Assembly: GCF_014171475.1 (NCBI RefSeq)
Contig: NZ_CP048817.1
Coordinates: 3,038,001 to 3,102,000 of the forward strand
Origin: Sphingomonas sp. So64.6b
GTDB taxonomy: Bacteria > Pseudomonadota > Alphaproteobacteria > Sphingomonadales > Sphingomonadaceae
Direction of reading: 5' to 3'
DNA: 64,000 nt
Within the stretch, counting starts at the first letter, position 1; each line of letters opens with the position of its first letter. The position numbers and the translations under genes are program-made. The notes under the pieces are model-generated. The model did no database searches and had not been told where the DNA came from. It worked only from the letters and a program-made list of their open reading frames with translations. Of the stretch, positions 52,240-61,327 are shown piece after piece.

Positions 52240-55095
52240 CTAGCCGATCAGCTCGCGGATCCGCCCGCTCAGCGCGTCCATCGCGAACGGCTTGGTCAGG
52301 ATGTGCATGCCGGGGTCGAGATGACCGTTGCCGATCACCGCATTCTCGGCATAGCCGGTGATGAACAGGATCTTGAGATCGGGCCGGCGGATGCGCGCGG
52401 CGTCGGCGAGTTGGCGGCCGTTCATGCCCTTGGGCAAGCCGACATCGGTGATCAGCAAGTCGATCCGCGCGGACGATTCGAGGATCGCGAGGCCGGCCGG
52501 GCCGTCGCTCGCCTCCAGCGCGTGATAGCCATGTTCGGCCAGCACATCGGTGACCAGCATGCGTACCGCCGCTTCGTCGTCGACGACCAGCACGGTTTCC
52601 CCGCTCTCCGCGGACCGCGGCGCCATACCGGCCACTTCGGTTTCATCGCCGGCATCGGCGCCGTGCGCGCGCGGGAAATAAAGGCACATCGTCGTGCCCT
52701 GCCCGACTTCGGAATAAATCCGCACCTGGCCGCCCGACTGGCGTACGAAACCATAGATCATCGACAGGCCGAGCCCGGTCCCCTCACCCAGCGGCTTGGT
52801 GGTGAAGAAGGGGTCGAAGGCGCGCTCGATCGTCTCCGCATCCATGCCCGATCCCGTGTCGGTGACGCACAGCGTGACATATTGCCCGGGCGGCAGATCG
52901 CGATCCTGCGCCGATTTGCGGTCGAGCCATTTGTTCGCCGTCTCGATCGTGATGCGCCCTTCGCCCGCCATTGCGTCGCGCGCGTTGATGCACAGGTTGA
53001 GCAGCGCGTTTTCGAGCTGGTTGGGATCGAGCAAGGTCGTCCACAATCCGCCCGCGCCGACGATTTCGACCTCGATCGTCGGACCGACCGAGCGGCGCAG
53101 CAGATCGTCCATCCCGATGAGCAGCCGGTTGATCGAGATCGGCCGCGGATCAAGCGTTTGGCGACGCGAGAAGGCGAGCAGCCGGTGAGTCAGCGAGGCG
53201 GCACGGCGCGCGGCCTGCTGCGCGGCATCGACATAACGCGGAATCTCCGCCGAACGCCCTTGCGCGACGCGCACCTGCATCAGTTCGAGGCTGCCCGAAA
53301 TGGCGGTAAGCAGATTGTTGAAGTCGTGCGCGATGCCACCGGTAAGCTGGCCGACCGCCTCCATCTTCTGCGCCTGGCGGAGCTGTTCCTGCGCGCCCTC
53401 GAGTTGCAGCTGTGCCTCCTTCTCGGCGGAGATGTGCCGGCCGCTGGCATAGACCCGGCCCTCCCCGAACGATGCGACCCAGGAAACCCAGCGATAAGAC
53501 CCGTCCTTGTGGCGCACGCGGTTCTCATACTGGCGCAAATCACCGTTTTGCACGCGGTGATAAGCGTCGTCGCTCAAGGCCTGGTCATCAGGATGGCTGA
53601 AGGCGAGATGATCGCGCCCAACGACTTCGTTCGGCTGCCAGCCGAGGATCGTCGTCCAGGCGGGGTTGGCCGCGATGAACCGGCCGTCTTCCGCGACCAC
53701 CGCAAGCAGGTCCTGCGAATTTTGCCAGGTGCGGTCGCGTTCGCGGGTGCGCTCCTCGACCTGGCGTTCGAGCGTCGCGGCGAGATCGGCGAGCGATTGT
53801 TCGGCATGGTGGCGCTCGATCGCCGCCTGGGTGCGGTAGGCTACGTCACGGACAAAGGCGAGGTCGTCGGCCGGCCAGTCATGCACCTGGCCATGGTTCA
53901 GGAAGAGCAGCGCAACAAAGTCGCCATTGTCGACGATCGGCATGTTGAGCACGGCGCGAGCGCTGATCGCTTCAAGCGCGGCGGCGCGTTTGCGGGTGCG
54001 CGGATCCTGTCGCGCGTCGGCGATCGTCACCGTGTCGCCGCGCTTCAGGTCCTCGATATAGGAGCCATAGTCGCGGAACGAGAGAATGCCCGCGAGGCTC
54101 TTGACGCCGGGCCGGTTCCAGTCGCGATCGATCGTGATCGTCTCACGCAGCGGATCGATCACGCCATAGCCGGCGCGATCGACGCCGAGCGTTTCGCCGA
54201 GGATGCGCGCGGCGAGGATCGACATGTCCGCCGCGTCGGTCATCTGGCGCAGCCCGTCGCCAAGTGCGAGCAAGGCCGCCTGGCGAGCCTCGACCCGGCG
54301 GCGTTCGGTAATCTCATGCGAGACGCCGACGACGCGAGTGACGGCGCCGACGGGATCATGTTCGACGCGGCCGTTGATCTGCACCCAATGGATCGACCCG
54401 TCCGGCCAGCAGCAGCGATATTCGACATCGTAATCCGCGCCGGTATCGAGCGAGTGCCGCACCGCGCGCTGCATGTCCTCCCGGTCGTCGTCATGGATGC
54501 AAGTGAGCAGTTCGTCATAGCTGAACGCGTCATCGGCGCCGCGCCCGAAATGCGCCTTGCACTGATTGTCAGCGGTCAGCGTGACGGTCGCCACATCGAG
54601 CGTCCAGGCGCCGAGGCCACCGGCGGCGAGCGCCAGTTCGAGCCCCTCACGCCCGGCGCGGATGTCGTCGAGCCGCGCACGCGCCTCATATTGGCGCAGC
54701 CGTGCGCGCCGTGCAGAGCGCGCCAGGCTGATCAATGTCGTCGGATGGAAGGGCCGTTCGAGGAACGTGACGTTACCGAGCGTGTCGAGGAAGCGCACCG
54801 CGCCGGGATTGCGCTCGGGCCCGCCGCCGCGCTCGGTGAGCAGGATGAAGGGGAAATCGGACCATTCCGCCTGATCTTTCAGAAAATCCACCAGGCCGCG
54901 CAGATCAGCGCCACGCAGCGCTTCTTCGGTAAGGATCGCGAACCCCGCACCGCCGCGCAATCCCGTCACCAGCGCGGGCAGATCGGGCACCGCCCGTGCA
55001 CCCAACCCGGCCTCGCGCAGCATCGCACAGGCGACTGCGCCGTCGCGGCCCCGAGGCGCAAAAATGATCGCCTCTTCTGTTGACGTACGATTCAA
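52240..55095 (-). CDS. Hybrid sensor histidine kinase with PAS-GAF-PAS sensors
   Basis: A 951-residue soluble kinase. In order: an N-terminal receiver-like domain lacking the Asp (about 8-130), PAS (about 150-265), GAF (about 275-430), a coiled segment, a second PAS (about 455-575), HisKA with His in [11 protein letters not shown], the ATPase domain ([21 protein letters not shown]) and a C-terminal receiver (about 833-951, Asp in LLITDVGLP). It starts seven bases after the KaiC-like gene and is in its operon. No membrane helix, so it senses a cytoplasmic cue. Confidence 0.92.
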   Translation of the reverse strand: MNRTSTEEAIIFAPRGRDGAVACAMLREAGLGARAVPDLPALVTGLRGGAGFAILTEEALRGADLRGLVDFLKDQAEWSDFPFILLTERGGGPERNPGAVRFLDTLGNVTFLERPFHPTTLISLARSARRARLRQYEARARLDDIRAGREGLELALAAGGLGAWTLDVATVTLTADNQCKAHFGRGADDAFSYDELLTCIHDDDREDMQRAVRHSLDTGADYDVEYRCCWPDGSIHWVQINGRVEHDPVGAVTRVVGVSHEITERRRVEARQAALLALGDGLRQMTDAADMSILAARILGETLGVDRAGYGVIDPLRETITIDRDWNRPGVKSLAGILSFRDYGSYIEDLKRGDTVTIADARQDPRTRKRAAALEAISARAVLNMPIVDNGDFVALLFLNHGQVHDWPADDLAFVRDVAYRTQAAIERHHAEQSLADLAATLERQVEERTRERDRTWQNSQDLLAVVAEDGRFIAANPAWTTILGWQPNEVVGRDHLAFSHPDDQALSDDAYHRVQNGDLRQYENRVRHKDGSYRWVSWVASFGEGRVYASGRHISAEKEAQLQLEGAQEQLRQAQKMEAVGQLTGGIAHDFNNLLTAISGSLELMQVRVAQGRSAEIPRYVDAAQQAARRAASLTHRLLAFSRRQTLDPRPISINRLLIGMDDLLRRSVGPTIEVEIVGAGGLWTTLLDPNQLENALLNLCINARDAMAGEGRITIETANKWLDRKSAQDRDLPPGQYVTLCVTDTGSGMDAETIERAFDPFFTTKPLGEGTGLGLSMIYGFVRQSGGQVRIYSEVGQGTTMCLYFPRAHGADAGDETEVAGMAPRSAESGETVLVVDDEAAVRMLVTDVLAEHGYHALEASDGPAGLAILESSARIDLLITDVGLPKGMNGRQLADAARIRRPDLKILFITGYAENAVIGNGHLDPGMHILTKPFAMDALSGRIRELIG

Positions 55096-55102
55096 CGCGC
55101 GC

Positions 55103-56581
55103 TCAAGCCCCTGTTGCGTTCAACAATCCTGCGCCGTTTCCCACCAGTTCGGGCACGCCCCGCAATACGCCCTGGAACTGCGTCAAGGGATCACCGAGCG
55201 TGATGCCGTTGGCGCCGATCATGAACTCGCGGATCGTATCCTCATGAGGACCGGTCCGCTTCTTAACGACCGAAATCGCTCTTCGGACGCGTCCCGTTGC
55301 TTCGAAATATCTCAACAGCACGACGGTGTCGGCGAGATAGGTGACATCCACCGGCGACTTCATGTCGCCGACCAGGCCGTGCTGCGCGACGGTCAGGAAC
55401 GTCATCGCCCCCTGGCGATTCAGATATTGCAGCAATTCGTGCATGTGCAGGATCAGCGCCTGCTCCTCGGGCATGGCTGCCTGATAGCCGTTGAGACTGT
55501 CGATCACGACGGTGCGCGCCTGTTTGGCCTCGACACAGGCGCGCACGCGTTCGGAGAATTCGCCCGGGGTCAGTTCGGCCGCATCGATCTGCTCGATCAG
55601 CAGCCGGCCGGTGTCGAGCAGCGCCTGCAGATCGATGCCAAGCCCCTTGGCGCGCTGGAACAACAAGCCCAGTTCCTCGTCGAAGATGAACATCGCCGCA
55701 CATTCGCCGCGAGCGATTGCCGATTTGACGAAACTCAGCGTGAGCAGCGACTTGCCGGTGCCGGCCGGGCCGAGGATCAGCGTGCTGGCGCCGCGTTCGA
55801 AACCGCCGCCGAGCAAAGTGTTGAGCGGGCCATTGTCGATCGCCACCGTCTCGCGATCGAACTTGCCCTTATACTCGGCCGAGACGAGCCGCGGAAAGAC
55901 CCGCACGCCGCCGGTATCGATGACGAAGTCGTGAAAGCCGCCGCGATAGCGCCGGCCGCGATATTTGAGCACGCGCAGGCGGCGGCGTTCCGCGCCATAA
56001 GTGGGCGACAATTCCTCCAGCCGGATCACCGCATGGGCGACGCTGTGCACGGTCTTGTCCATCATATCGGCGGTGAGATCGTCGAGCATCAGCACGGTCG
56101 CCTGATGCCGCGAGAAATAATGCTTCAGGGCGAGGATCTGACGCCGGTAGCGCAGTGAGCTTTGCGCGAGCAGGCGGATTTCCGACAGGCTGTCGAGCAC
56201 GACGCGCGCCGGCTTTATCCGTTCGAACGCGTCGAAGATCCGCCTGGTGGTTTCGCCCAGTTCGAGATCGGAGGAATAAAGCAGGCTCTGTTGCTGCTCC
56301 TCGTCGAGCAGGCTTTCCGGCGGGGCCAGTTCGAACACGTCGAAATTGTCGCCGAATTCCCAGCCATGCGACGCAGCACCGTCGCGCAGCTCCTCGTCGG
56401 TTTCGGACAGAGTGATATAAAGCCCTCGCTCGCCCGCCGCCGCGCCGGCCATCAGAAACTGGCTGGCGATGGTGGTTTTGCCGGTGCCGGGGTTCCCTTC
56501 GAGCAGGAACAACCGGCCGGGCGCGAAGCCCCCGGCGAGGATTTCGTCGAGGCCAGATACCCCTGTGGCGCAGTTGGTCAT
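55103..56581 (-). CDS. KaiC-like double-domain ATPase
   Basis: A 492-residue RecA-fold protein with two KaiC domains: Walker A GNPGTGKTT (29-37) and GPAGTGKSL (271-279), Walker B-like RVVLDSLSEIR and TVVIDSLNGYQ, and catalytic acidic pairs in ITLSETDEEL and FIFDEELGLL. In non-cyanobacteria such proteins are paired with histidine kinases and take part in light, redox or stress signalling rather than a proven clock. It shares an operon with the hybrid kinase. The ATG at 56581 follows GCGAGAAAG. An FNR-type box lies 61 bases upstream. Confidence 0.92.
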   Translation of the reverse strand: MTNCATGVSGLDEILAGGFAPGRLFLLEGNPGTGKTTIASQFLMAGAAAGERGLYITLSETDEELRDGAASHGWEFGDNFDVFELAPPESLLDEEQQQSLLYSSDLELGETTRRIFDAFERIKPARVVLDSLSEIRLLAQSSLRYRRQILALKHYFSRHQATVLMLDDLTADMMDKTVHSVAHAVIRLEELSPTYGAERRRLRVLKYRGRRYRGGFHDFVIDTGGVRVFPRLVSAEYKGKFDRETVAIDNGPLNTLLGGGFERGASTLILGPAGTGKSLLTLSFVKSAIARGECAAMFIFDEELGLLFQRAKGLGIDLQALLDTGRLLIEQIDAAELTPGEFSERVRACVEAKQARTVVIDSLNGYQAAMPEEQALILHMHELLQYLNRQGAMTFLTVAQHGLVGDMKSPVDVTYLADTVVLLRYFEATGRVRRAISVVKKRTGPHEDTIREFMIGANGITLGDPLTQFQGVLRGVPELVGNGAGLLNATGA

Positions 56582-56641
56582 GCTTTCTCGCTTGTGCGGT
56601 TCACCAAGAAACAAGACTAGCGGGACGGCCGGCGGTTCCCA

Positions 56642-56655
56642 TTGATGCGCATCAA
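56642..56655. promoter_or_regulatory. Perfect FNR/FixK-type box
   Basis: TTGATGCGCATCAA matches the consensus TTGAT-N4-ATCAA exactly. Its centre is about 67 bases upstream of the KaiC-like start, a distance compatible with activation at about -41 if the leader is short. It suggests oxygen- or NO-responsive control of the KaiC-kinase operon. Confidence 0.65.
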
Positions 56656-56801
56656 CCGGCGCGCGCGCCGTGTAGTGACACCCGCGATCCGTCGTCTTCG
56701 AGATCGGAGCATTGGGGGTTGAAAGAGGCGGACGATGTCCGAACCCGAGCGACGGTCGACAAGGGTGGCGGCGTCGGCAAGCAGGGCGCGCTTCTATTCG
56801 G

Positions 56802-56826
56802 TATTACGGCGAGTTTACTTAACCCC
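56802..56826. repeat. Type A element end (outlying copy)
   Basis: TATTACGGCGAGTTTACTTA then ACCCC, a type A end with a two-base deletion, 11.7 kb outside the main array. Confidence 0.8.
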
Positions 56827-56866
56827 TAATCTTTTTTGGCACAGACCCGCGCCTGGCCGGCGCCAG
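56819..56866 (-). pseudogene. RAYT 3' scar (last 15 codons)
   Basis: Frame LAPARRGSVPKKIRG then stop, the same C-terminal pattern as the scars at 37589 and 45064. It lies immediately 3' of the STAS-like gene, in the same orientation. Confidence 0.65.
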
Positions 56867-56894
56867 AATGAATGCGATGATGGGGAGTCGTGCG

Positions 56895-57287
56895 TCAGAC
56901 GTCCGGTTCGAACAGCCAGGTCATCGCCTCGGCCCGGTCGTCGAACACGCCATAGCCGGGGGCAATGCGGCGCGTCTGAAGCTTCGAAAGCGTGCTCGAC
57001 ACGAGCACTGCGATGCGGCGCGAGCCGATCGACCGGTCCGCGGCCATGCCCGCGAGGTGCGTGGTCACGTCCTGCGCCTGGACGGCATAGCCGGTCGAAT
57101 CGAACAGCGTGTTCTGCTCGCCGATCGGGCATCCACCCTTGGTCAGCGCCGGCAACAAGCGGCGCAGTTCGTGGTCGAACCGTTTGGCGGTCACCTCGTC
57201 CCACAGGCCGAGCAGGCAGATTTCGACATATTTTCGCAGCGCGTCGATCCGAATCGTGAAGGACGGGTCTGTGATCTGTGGCATCAA
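56895..57287 (-). CDS. STAS/SpoIIAA-like domain protein
   Basis: A 130-residue protein with the alternating pattern of a SpoIIAA-like STAS domain: YVEICLLGLWDEVTAKRFDH near the start, LFDSTGYAVQAQDVT in the centre, RRIAVLVSSTLSKLQTRR and VFDDRAEAMTWLFE at the end. Such proteins bind partners or membranes in regulatory roles. It is bounded by a RAYT 3' scar with a type A end on one side and a core end (57406-57418) on the other, the same layout as the ankyrin unit. The codons are GC-rich. Confidence 0.7.
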   Translation of the reverse strand: MMPQITDPSFTIRIDALRKYVEICLLGLWDEVTAKRFDHELRRLLPALTKGGCPIGEQNTLFDSTGYAVQAQDVTTHLAGMAADRSIGSRRIAVLVSSTLSKLQTRRIAPGYGVFDDRAEAMTWLFEPDV

Positions 57288-57405
57288 AATTCCGTAACAC
57301 GGGTCGCCCTAAGCCTTGCTTACGTAATGATACGGAGGCCCTGGCGGGCGCGGCCCAAAAATTCGCCGCCTGCAATTGGGCGCTTAGTGGGCCGCTTGTG
57401 GCGAT

Positions 57406-57418
57406 AATTACGGTGATG
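57406..57418. repeat. Core element end (partial)
   Basis: AATTACGGTGATG, ten bases of the shared core. It marks the upstream limit of the STAS unit. Confidence 0.5.
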
Positions 57419-57448
57419 TTGTAGATGGCACTCTGTATTCTATTTAGA

Positions 57449-58345
57449 TCAGTGTTTGAAGCAATGGTCGCGATGCCATTGCAGGAAGTGCGGATGCGGA
57501 CGATCCATCGCGCGAAGCGGCAGGAATGCGCGGCCGGTGCGGTTGATCATCGCGCGCACACTTTCAGCATCGTTGGCCTGACGCGAGACGAGGATGTCGA
57601 GATCGTCGGACAAGCTGATCAGGCCGCGATCGAACATCCAGTGCACGGTGCCCGATAGCGCGAGGCCGTTGCTGACAATGTCGGGTCCGTTGGCCCCGAC
57701 CGGGCGGATATGCGCCGCTTCCGCCTCGGCGCGGCCACCACCGTTGATGAGGCGCAGGCCGGTGATGGCGCAACGCTCGCCATAGGCGCGCAGCACGATT
57801 TTGCGGAATACGCGGTCGCGGACGATCCGGCTACTGTAGAAGGCAATTCTTTCCCGCTCCTGATCATAGCTGAACGATGCGCGCTCCTCACGCAGCGATG
57901 ACGCGTCAGGCAGATCGATACGGGGCAGCAGGTCATCCCGGTCGGCGAAACCGAGATCGATAATGCGGTTGAAATCCTGTGGCGAAATCGGCCTCACCGC
58001 TGCCTGAGCCCGACCTGAAAGCCGCTGTTCGTCGTTCAGCAGACCTTGTTCATGATGGCCGTCCGGGCCTTTAAACGCCACCGGGTTGGCGAATTCCAGA
58101 TAGCTGCCGGGCTCGATCACCGCGATGTACATTTTTGCTATCGTCGGATCGGGGAGGATTCGCTGTACGCGCGCCATGGCGAAATAACCGCGCGAGTTCT
58201 TCACCTTCACTGGCTCGTAATAGAGAATCCATTGACCGACACATGGTTCTGCGCGCCCGAGATAGGGGGCGGGAAATTGATATTGCTCCGCCGGACTGTC
58301 GGCATAGATCGAGTCCTCGCGGTGGACAAAGACGCCTAGCGACAT
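57449..58345 (-). CDS. HNH endonuclease with N-terminal reader-like domain
   Basis: A 298-residue protein. The C-terminal HNH_2-type nuclease spans about 190-275 (AYGERCAITGLRLINGGGRA, EAAHIRPVG, NGLALSGTVHWMFDRGLISL). The first 130 residues (GQWILYYEPVKVKNSRGYFA, MARVQRILPDP) resemble a PUA/EVE-type fold, which in related proteins reads modified bases. That combination would fit a modification-dependent restriction enzyme, but the N-terminal assignment is by eye only. The ATG at 58345 is preferred over the upstream frame. Confidence 0.75.
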   Translation of the reverse strand: MSLGVFVHREDSIYADSPAEQYQFPAPYLGRAEPCVGQWILYYEPVKVKNSRGYFAMARVQRILPDPTIAKMYIAVIEPGSYLEFANPVAFKGPDGHHEQGLLNDEQRLSGRAQAAVRPISPQDFNRIIDLGFADRDDLLPRIDLPDASSLREERASFSYDQERERIAFYSSRIVRDRVFRKIVLRAYGERCAITGLRLINGGGRAEAEAAHIRPVGANGPDIVSNGLALSGTVHWMFDRGLISLSDDLDILVSRQANDAESVRAMINRTGRAFLPLRAMDRPHPHFLQWHRDHCFKH

Positions 58346-58480
58346 GGGGATCGACCTCCTGACCGACGTGATATCGGAGGTGACACGAAAAGGGGCATCG
58401 ATAAAAGGGGCATCGGTAAAAATGGCCGCATCGGCACAACCACCTGTCTTCGCGCGTTCGGTTCGGGCAATGATGGGGAG

Positions 58481-59221
58481 ATGAGCGGACGCCCCGCTCG
58501 TTCGAACCTGTCCGACCAAGGATTGAGTGACGACATGTCAGGCGGAGAAGCGCCATCCGATCCGGGCGCCGGACCGGCACCACCGGAACGTGCGCCGCGC
58601 CGCAACCTGTTGCTGGCCGCGACGATCGACGCTCCGGGCCTGCACGCGCCGGTGCGCATCCGTAACCTGTCGGAAAGCGGCGCGATGCTGGAAGGCGCGG
58701 TGTTTCCGGATATCGGCGAGCCCTTCACGCTGCGCCGCGCCGAGTTGAGCATTACGGCGACGGTGGTGTGGCGCGCCGGGTCGCGCTGCGGCGTCAGGCT
58801 CGACGGGGTGGCGACGGTCGCCGACTGGGTCGCGGGCAAGCGCGTGGATCCGGGGCCGGGCGCGGGCCGCAATCAGCAATATGTCGACCGGGTCCAGGCC
58901 GCGGTGCGCGCCGGCACGGTCTATCCCGACACGCAGCAACCCCCCGCCCCGGCGGGCAAGATGAGCGAGGCGGACCTCACCGCGCGGCTGGCGCAGGAGC
59001 TCGCCTATGTCAAACGCTTGCTGGAGGCGGTCGGCGACGAGCTGACCGATGACGGCCTGATCGTGCAGAAACATTCCAGATCGCTGCAGGATTTCGACCT
59101 GGCCTGCCAGATCCTCGGGCATCTCGCGGCGATCCTGGCGGCGCCCGACCGGGGCGCGGCAGTCGATGCGGTCGCGCTGCAGGATCTGCGCGCGCGGTTG
59201 CAGCGCGGGGCTATTTTCTAG
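58481..59221 (+). CDS. PilZ domain protein
   Basis: A 246-residue protein with a PilZ domain at about 38-115: RNLLLAATIDAPGLHAPVRI, RNLSESGAMLEG and VVWRAGSRCGVRLDG. The canonical RxxxR is replaced by APRRN and the (D/N)xSxxG motif is present as NLSESG, so c-di-GMP binding is possible but not certain. The C-terminal 90 residues are helical. An alternative start at 58535 would drop 18 residues. Probably cytoplasmic and monocistronic. Confidence 0.82.
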   Translation: MSGRPARSNLSDQGLSDDMSGGEAPSDPGAGPAPPERAPRRNLLLAATIDAPGLHAPVRIRNLSESGAMLEGAVFPDIGEPFTLRRAELSITATVVWRAGSRCGVRLDGVATVADWVAGKRVDPGPGAGRNQQYVDRVQAAVRAGTVYPDTQQPPAPAGKMSEADLTARLAQELAYVKRLLEAVGDELTDDGLIVQKHSRSLQDFDLACQILGHLAAILAAPDRGAAVDAVALQDLRARLQRGAIF

Positions 59222-59331
59222 AACGGCGCCGCGGGTCAGTGCTGTTCGGGGACAGTATCCGATCGAAAAAACATACTTCTACTGAACAGAATTTTTCTGA
59301 TAGTGGAAAAGAAATCAGGGGGATTTTGACA

Positions 59332-59754
59332 ATGATTCGTCGCGCTATCGCGGCTGCCACTCTTCTGGCCATCATGCCTTCATCGGCGATGGCGAAAGAA
59401 GAGAAGAGCAGCCTTACACACGGCATGGTCCAGCTTAACGTAAAGGTCGGCACGACTACGCAGGCCGAAATAATCGAGTCATTCGGTGCGCCGAATATCA
59501 CGACAATCGACGGATCGGGCCAGGAAATGTGGGTCTATGACCGCCATGCCACCGTCAGCTATGACAAGTCGTCGGGCTTTTCGATCGGCTTGCTGCTCGG
59601 CGGCGGCGGCGGTGATGTCGGCGGTGGCGGCGGACTTGGTTTCAGTTCGAAAAAATCGACGTCAAGTGAGTCGAGCCGCTCCATGACGCTGATCATCAAG
59701 TTCGATGCGAACAAGGTGGTCAGCGATTTCAGAAGCCGTAGCAGTTCGTTTTAA
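59332..59754 (+). CDS. Secreted BamE/SmpA-like protein
   Basis: A 140-residue exported protein (signal peptide cleaved near AMAKE). VQLNVKVGTTTQAEIIESFG and APNITTIDGSGQEMWVYDR match the SmpA/OmlA/BamE fold. A Gly-rich loop (LLLGGGGGDVGGGGGLGF) and a Ser-rich segment lie in the middle, where BamE proteins have none. AGGGGG before the ATG at 59332 supports the start. It is 15 bases from the next gene and probably co-transcribed. It lacks a lipobox, unlike BamE. Confidence 0.78.
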   Translation: MIRRAIAAATLLAIMPSSAMAKEEKSSLTHGMVQLNVKVGTTTQAEIIESFGAPNITTIDGSGQEMWVYDRHATVSYDKSSGFSIGLLLGGGGGDVGGGGGLGFSSKKSTSSESSRSMTLIIKFDANKVVSDFRSRSSSF

Positions 59755-59769
59755 TCCGGGGGGTCGGTC

Positions 59770-60327
59770 GTGAATAAATTTATATTGTCAGCGCTTTTAG
59801 GTTCCGTCGTTGTTGCGAGTTCGCCAGCGGATGCGAAGAAGAAGCCGGTTGCTCCAAGTGCTTTGGAACTGCAGCAGCTCCAGTCGCGTGATATCGAGGG
59901 CACCAAGGATCAGATTTTCGGCGCAGTAATGTCCGTTCTTCAGGACTCGGGCTATCGCATCCAGGCGGCCGATAAAGACACGGGTCTGATCACCGGCATT
60001 GCGTCGACCACTGGCAAAATGACCTACAGCCTGTGGACCGGTTTCGGAAAATCGAAAAAGTCGCCGATCGTCTCGGCCTTTATCGAGCAACGCGGCCCCG
60101 GCATGACACGGGTTCGATTGAGCTTCGTCATGGGCAAGGTCAAATCGACGATCTACGGATCGGGCGCGCAAGACGAAGAGCCGATTTACGATCCGGCGGT
60201 TTATCAAAAAGCGTTCGAACAGATCAACCAGACGCTGTTCATTCGCGCTGGCATGGATGCTCCTGCGGCGACCGCCGCATCAACGGCGGCACCAGTGGTC
60301 GATCCGACCGGAGCGGTCAAACCCTGA
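59770..60327 (+). CDS. Exported hypothetical protein (lipoprotein-like fold without lipobox)
   Basis: A 185-residue protein starting at GTG 59770, with a signal peptide ending near ADAKK. The domain LQSRDIEGTKDQIFGAVMSV followed by LQDSGYRIQAADKDTGLITG is shared with a family of small periplasmic lipoproteins whose role is unknown. The C-terminus is Ala/Thr-rich. It forms a two-gene unit with the BamE-like gene, suggesting a joint envelope function. Confidence 0.72.
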   Translation: MNKFILSALLGSVVVASSPADAKKKPVAPSALELQQLQSRDIEGTKDQIFGAVMSVLQDSGYRIQAADKDTGLITGIASTTGKMTYSLWTGFGKSKKSPIVSAFIEQRGPGMTRVRLSFVMGKVKSTIYGSGAQDEEPIYDPAVYQKAFEQINQTLFIRAGMDAPAATAASTAAPVVDPTGAVKP

Positions 60328-60363
60328 ACGAGCGGGGCTTCACCATTCGATCCTAACCGGGCG

Positions 60364-60396
60364 GCCGAGTCCGCCGGCCTTCGCCGGCGGCTCGGC
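60364..60396. terminator. GC-rich hairpin after the two-gene unit
   Basis: GCCGAG-T-CCGCCGGC pairs with GCCGGCGG-CTCGGC over a CTTC tetraloop, 37 bases after the stop. CTTC-type loops are stabilising. There is no U-run. Confidence 0.6.
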
Positions 60397-60544
60397 CCGG
60401 CCGGTCGCGCCCTGCGCTCGGACCGCCGCAGCGCGGTTTCGGCCGATCCCGTTGCGCGGGCCGGTCGGCGCATGACGTCGGTATCGCCGGCATTCGCGCC
60501 TATATGCGCTCACGCAATCTTCCCGATGCCATCGGAGGTTTCGT

Positions 60545-60691
60545 ATGCGTACTGAGTTGGGCTATTTGATCTTGATCCTCGTGCTGGTGGCGCTGGCGCT
60601 GGCCTCGTTCGGTGCGCGCGCATGGGTGTCGCGGGGGCGGGAGCGGTCGTTCCGGTATGAATTTGGCGGGCGCGACGAACGCAAGCGCTGA
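60545..60691 (+). CDS. Single-helix membrane micropeptide
   Basis: A 48-residue protein with GGAGG (60535-60539) at ideal spacing before the ATG. One membrane helix (GYLILILVLVALALASF) is followed by a strongly basic tail (RAWVSRGRERSFRYEFGGRD, then ERKR). The GC-rich composition matches the core genome. Function unknown; it could be an assembly or regulatory subunit of a membrane complex. Confidence 0.65.
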   Translation: MRTELGYLILILVLVALALASFGARAWVSRGRERSFRYEFGGRDERKR

Positions 60692-60726
60692 ACGCTGGGG
60701 GGCCGGGTACCAATAAGACGCCCTGG

Positions 60727-61068
60727 TCAAAAGATCCCCCACAGCTTCGGCCGCGCCTTCTTCACCGCCGCCGCATCGCGCGCTTCGCAGCGCGACACGA
60801 TCGCGATGGTATCCGCGGTGCGGCCATTGGCCTTGTCGAGCTGACCCGTTTGCGCATCGCCGAACGCCACCCAATCACCGACGCTCTTCCCCTGCGGGAG
60901 CGGCGCGCCGGCGACCGGCACGCGCCAGTTATCGGGGATCAGGCTGCTGCACGCATTGGGGGTCGCCACGATAAGCGGCGCGGCGGCACAGGCCGGCAAG
61001 GCCAGCATCGCGCACGCCGGCAGCAACGGGCGCAGCAGCGCCATCGGCGGAACGGATCGCATCGTCAT
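60727..61068 (-). CDS. Rz1-like outer-membrane spanin lipoprotein
   Basis: A 113-residue lipoprotein (MLALPAC lipobox at about residue 26) starting at ATG 61068 behind AGGGAG. Its first 140 bases overlap the preceding gene out of frame, the classic arrangement of phage Rz/Rz1 spanins. The mature part is longer than typical Rz1 and contains VGDWVAFGDAQTGQLDKANG and CEARDAAAVKKARPKLWGIF. It would fuse the outer membrane to the inner membrane during lysis; the call leans on context. Confidence 0.65.
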   Translation of the reverse strand: MTMRSVPPMALLRPLLPACAMLALPACAAAPLIVATPNACSSLIPDNWRVPVAGAPLPQGKSVGDWVAFGDAQTGQLDKANGRTADTIAIVSRCEARDAAAVKKARPKLWGIF

Positions 61069-61327
61069 TCTCCCTGGTGAGATGGTCGCCGGCGGCATCG
61101 GCCGCCATACGGTTACCGAGCGTTTCGACCGCGTCGGCGCCGCTGTGCAGCGCGGCACCGGCCTGGCCGGTGGCAAGCCGGGTTTCGGTCTGCGCGGCCC
61201 GGGCGCGCTGCCATTGCTGCCAGCCGAACAGCGCAAGCACGACGGCCAGCGCGGTCATGATCAATGTTGGAATCGGGGCGGGAATCAAATGGGTTCTTAT
61301 CCAGGCGCCGATCGGCAATGGGATCAT
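60929..61327 (-). CDS. Rz-like inner-membrane spanin
   Basis: A 132-residue protein with one N-terminal membrane helix (LIMTALAVVLALFGWQQW, about 22-40) followed by a helical periplasmic segment (RARAAQTETRLATGQAGAAL, TLGNRMAADAAGDHLTREND), the layout of Rz. It overlaps the holin-like gene by four bases and the Rz1-like gene by 140 bases. The C-terminus is Cys-containing, and its frame lies within the Rz1 coding region. Confidence 0.68.
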   Translation of the reverse strand: MIPLPIGAWIRTHLIPAPIPTLIMTALAVVLALFGWQQWQRARAAQTETRLATGQAGAALHSGADAVETLGNRMAADAAGDHLTRENDDAIRSADGAAAPVAAGVRDAGLAGLCRRAAYRGDPQCVQQPDPR

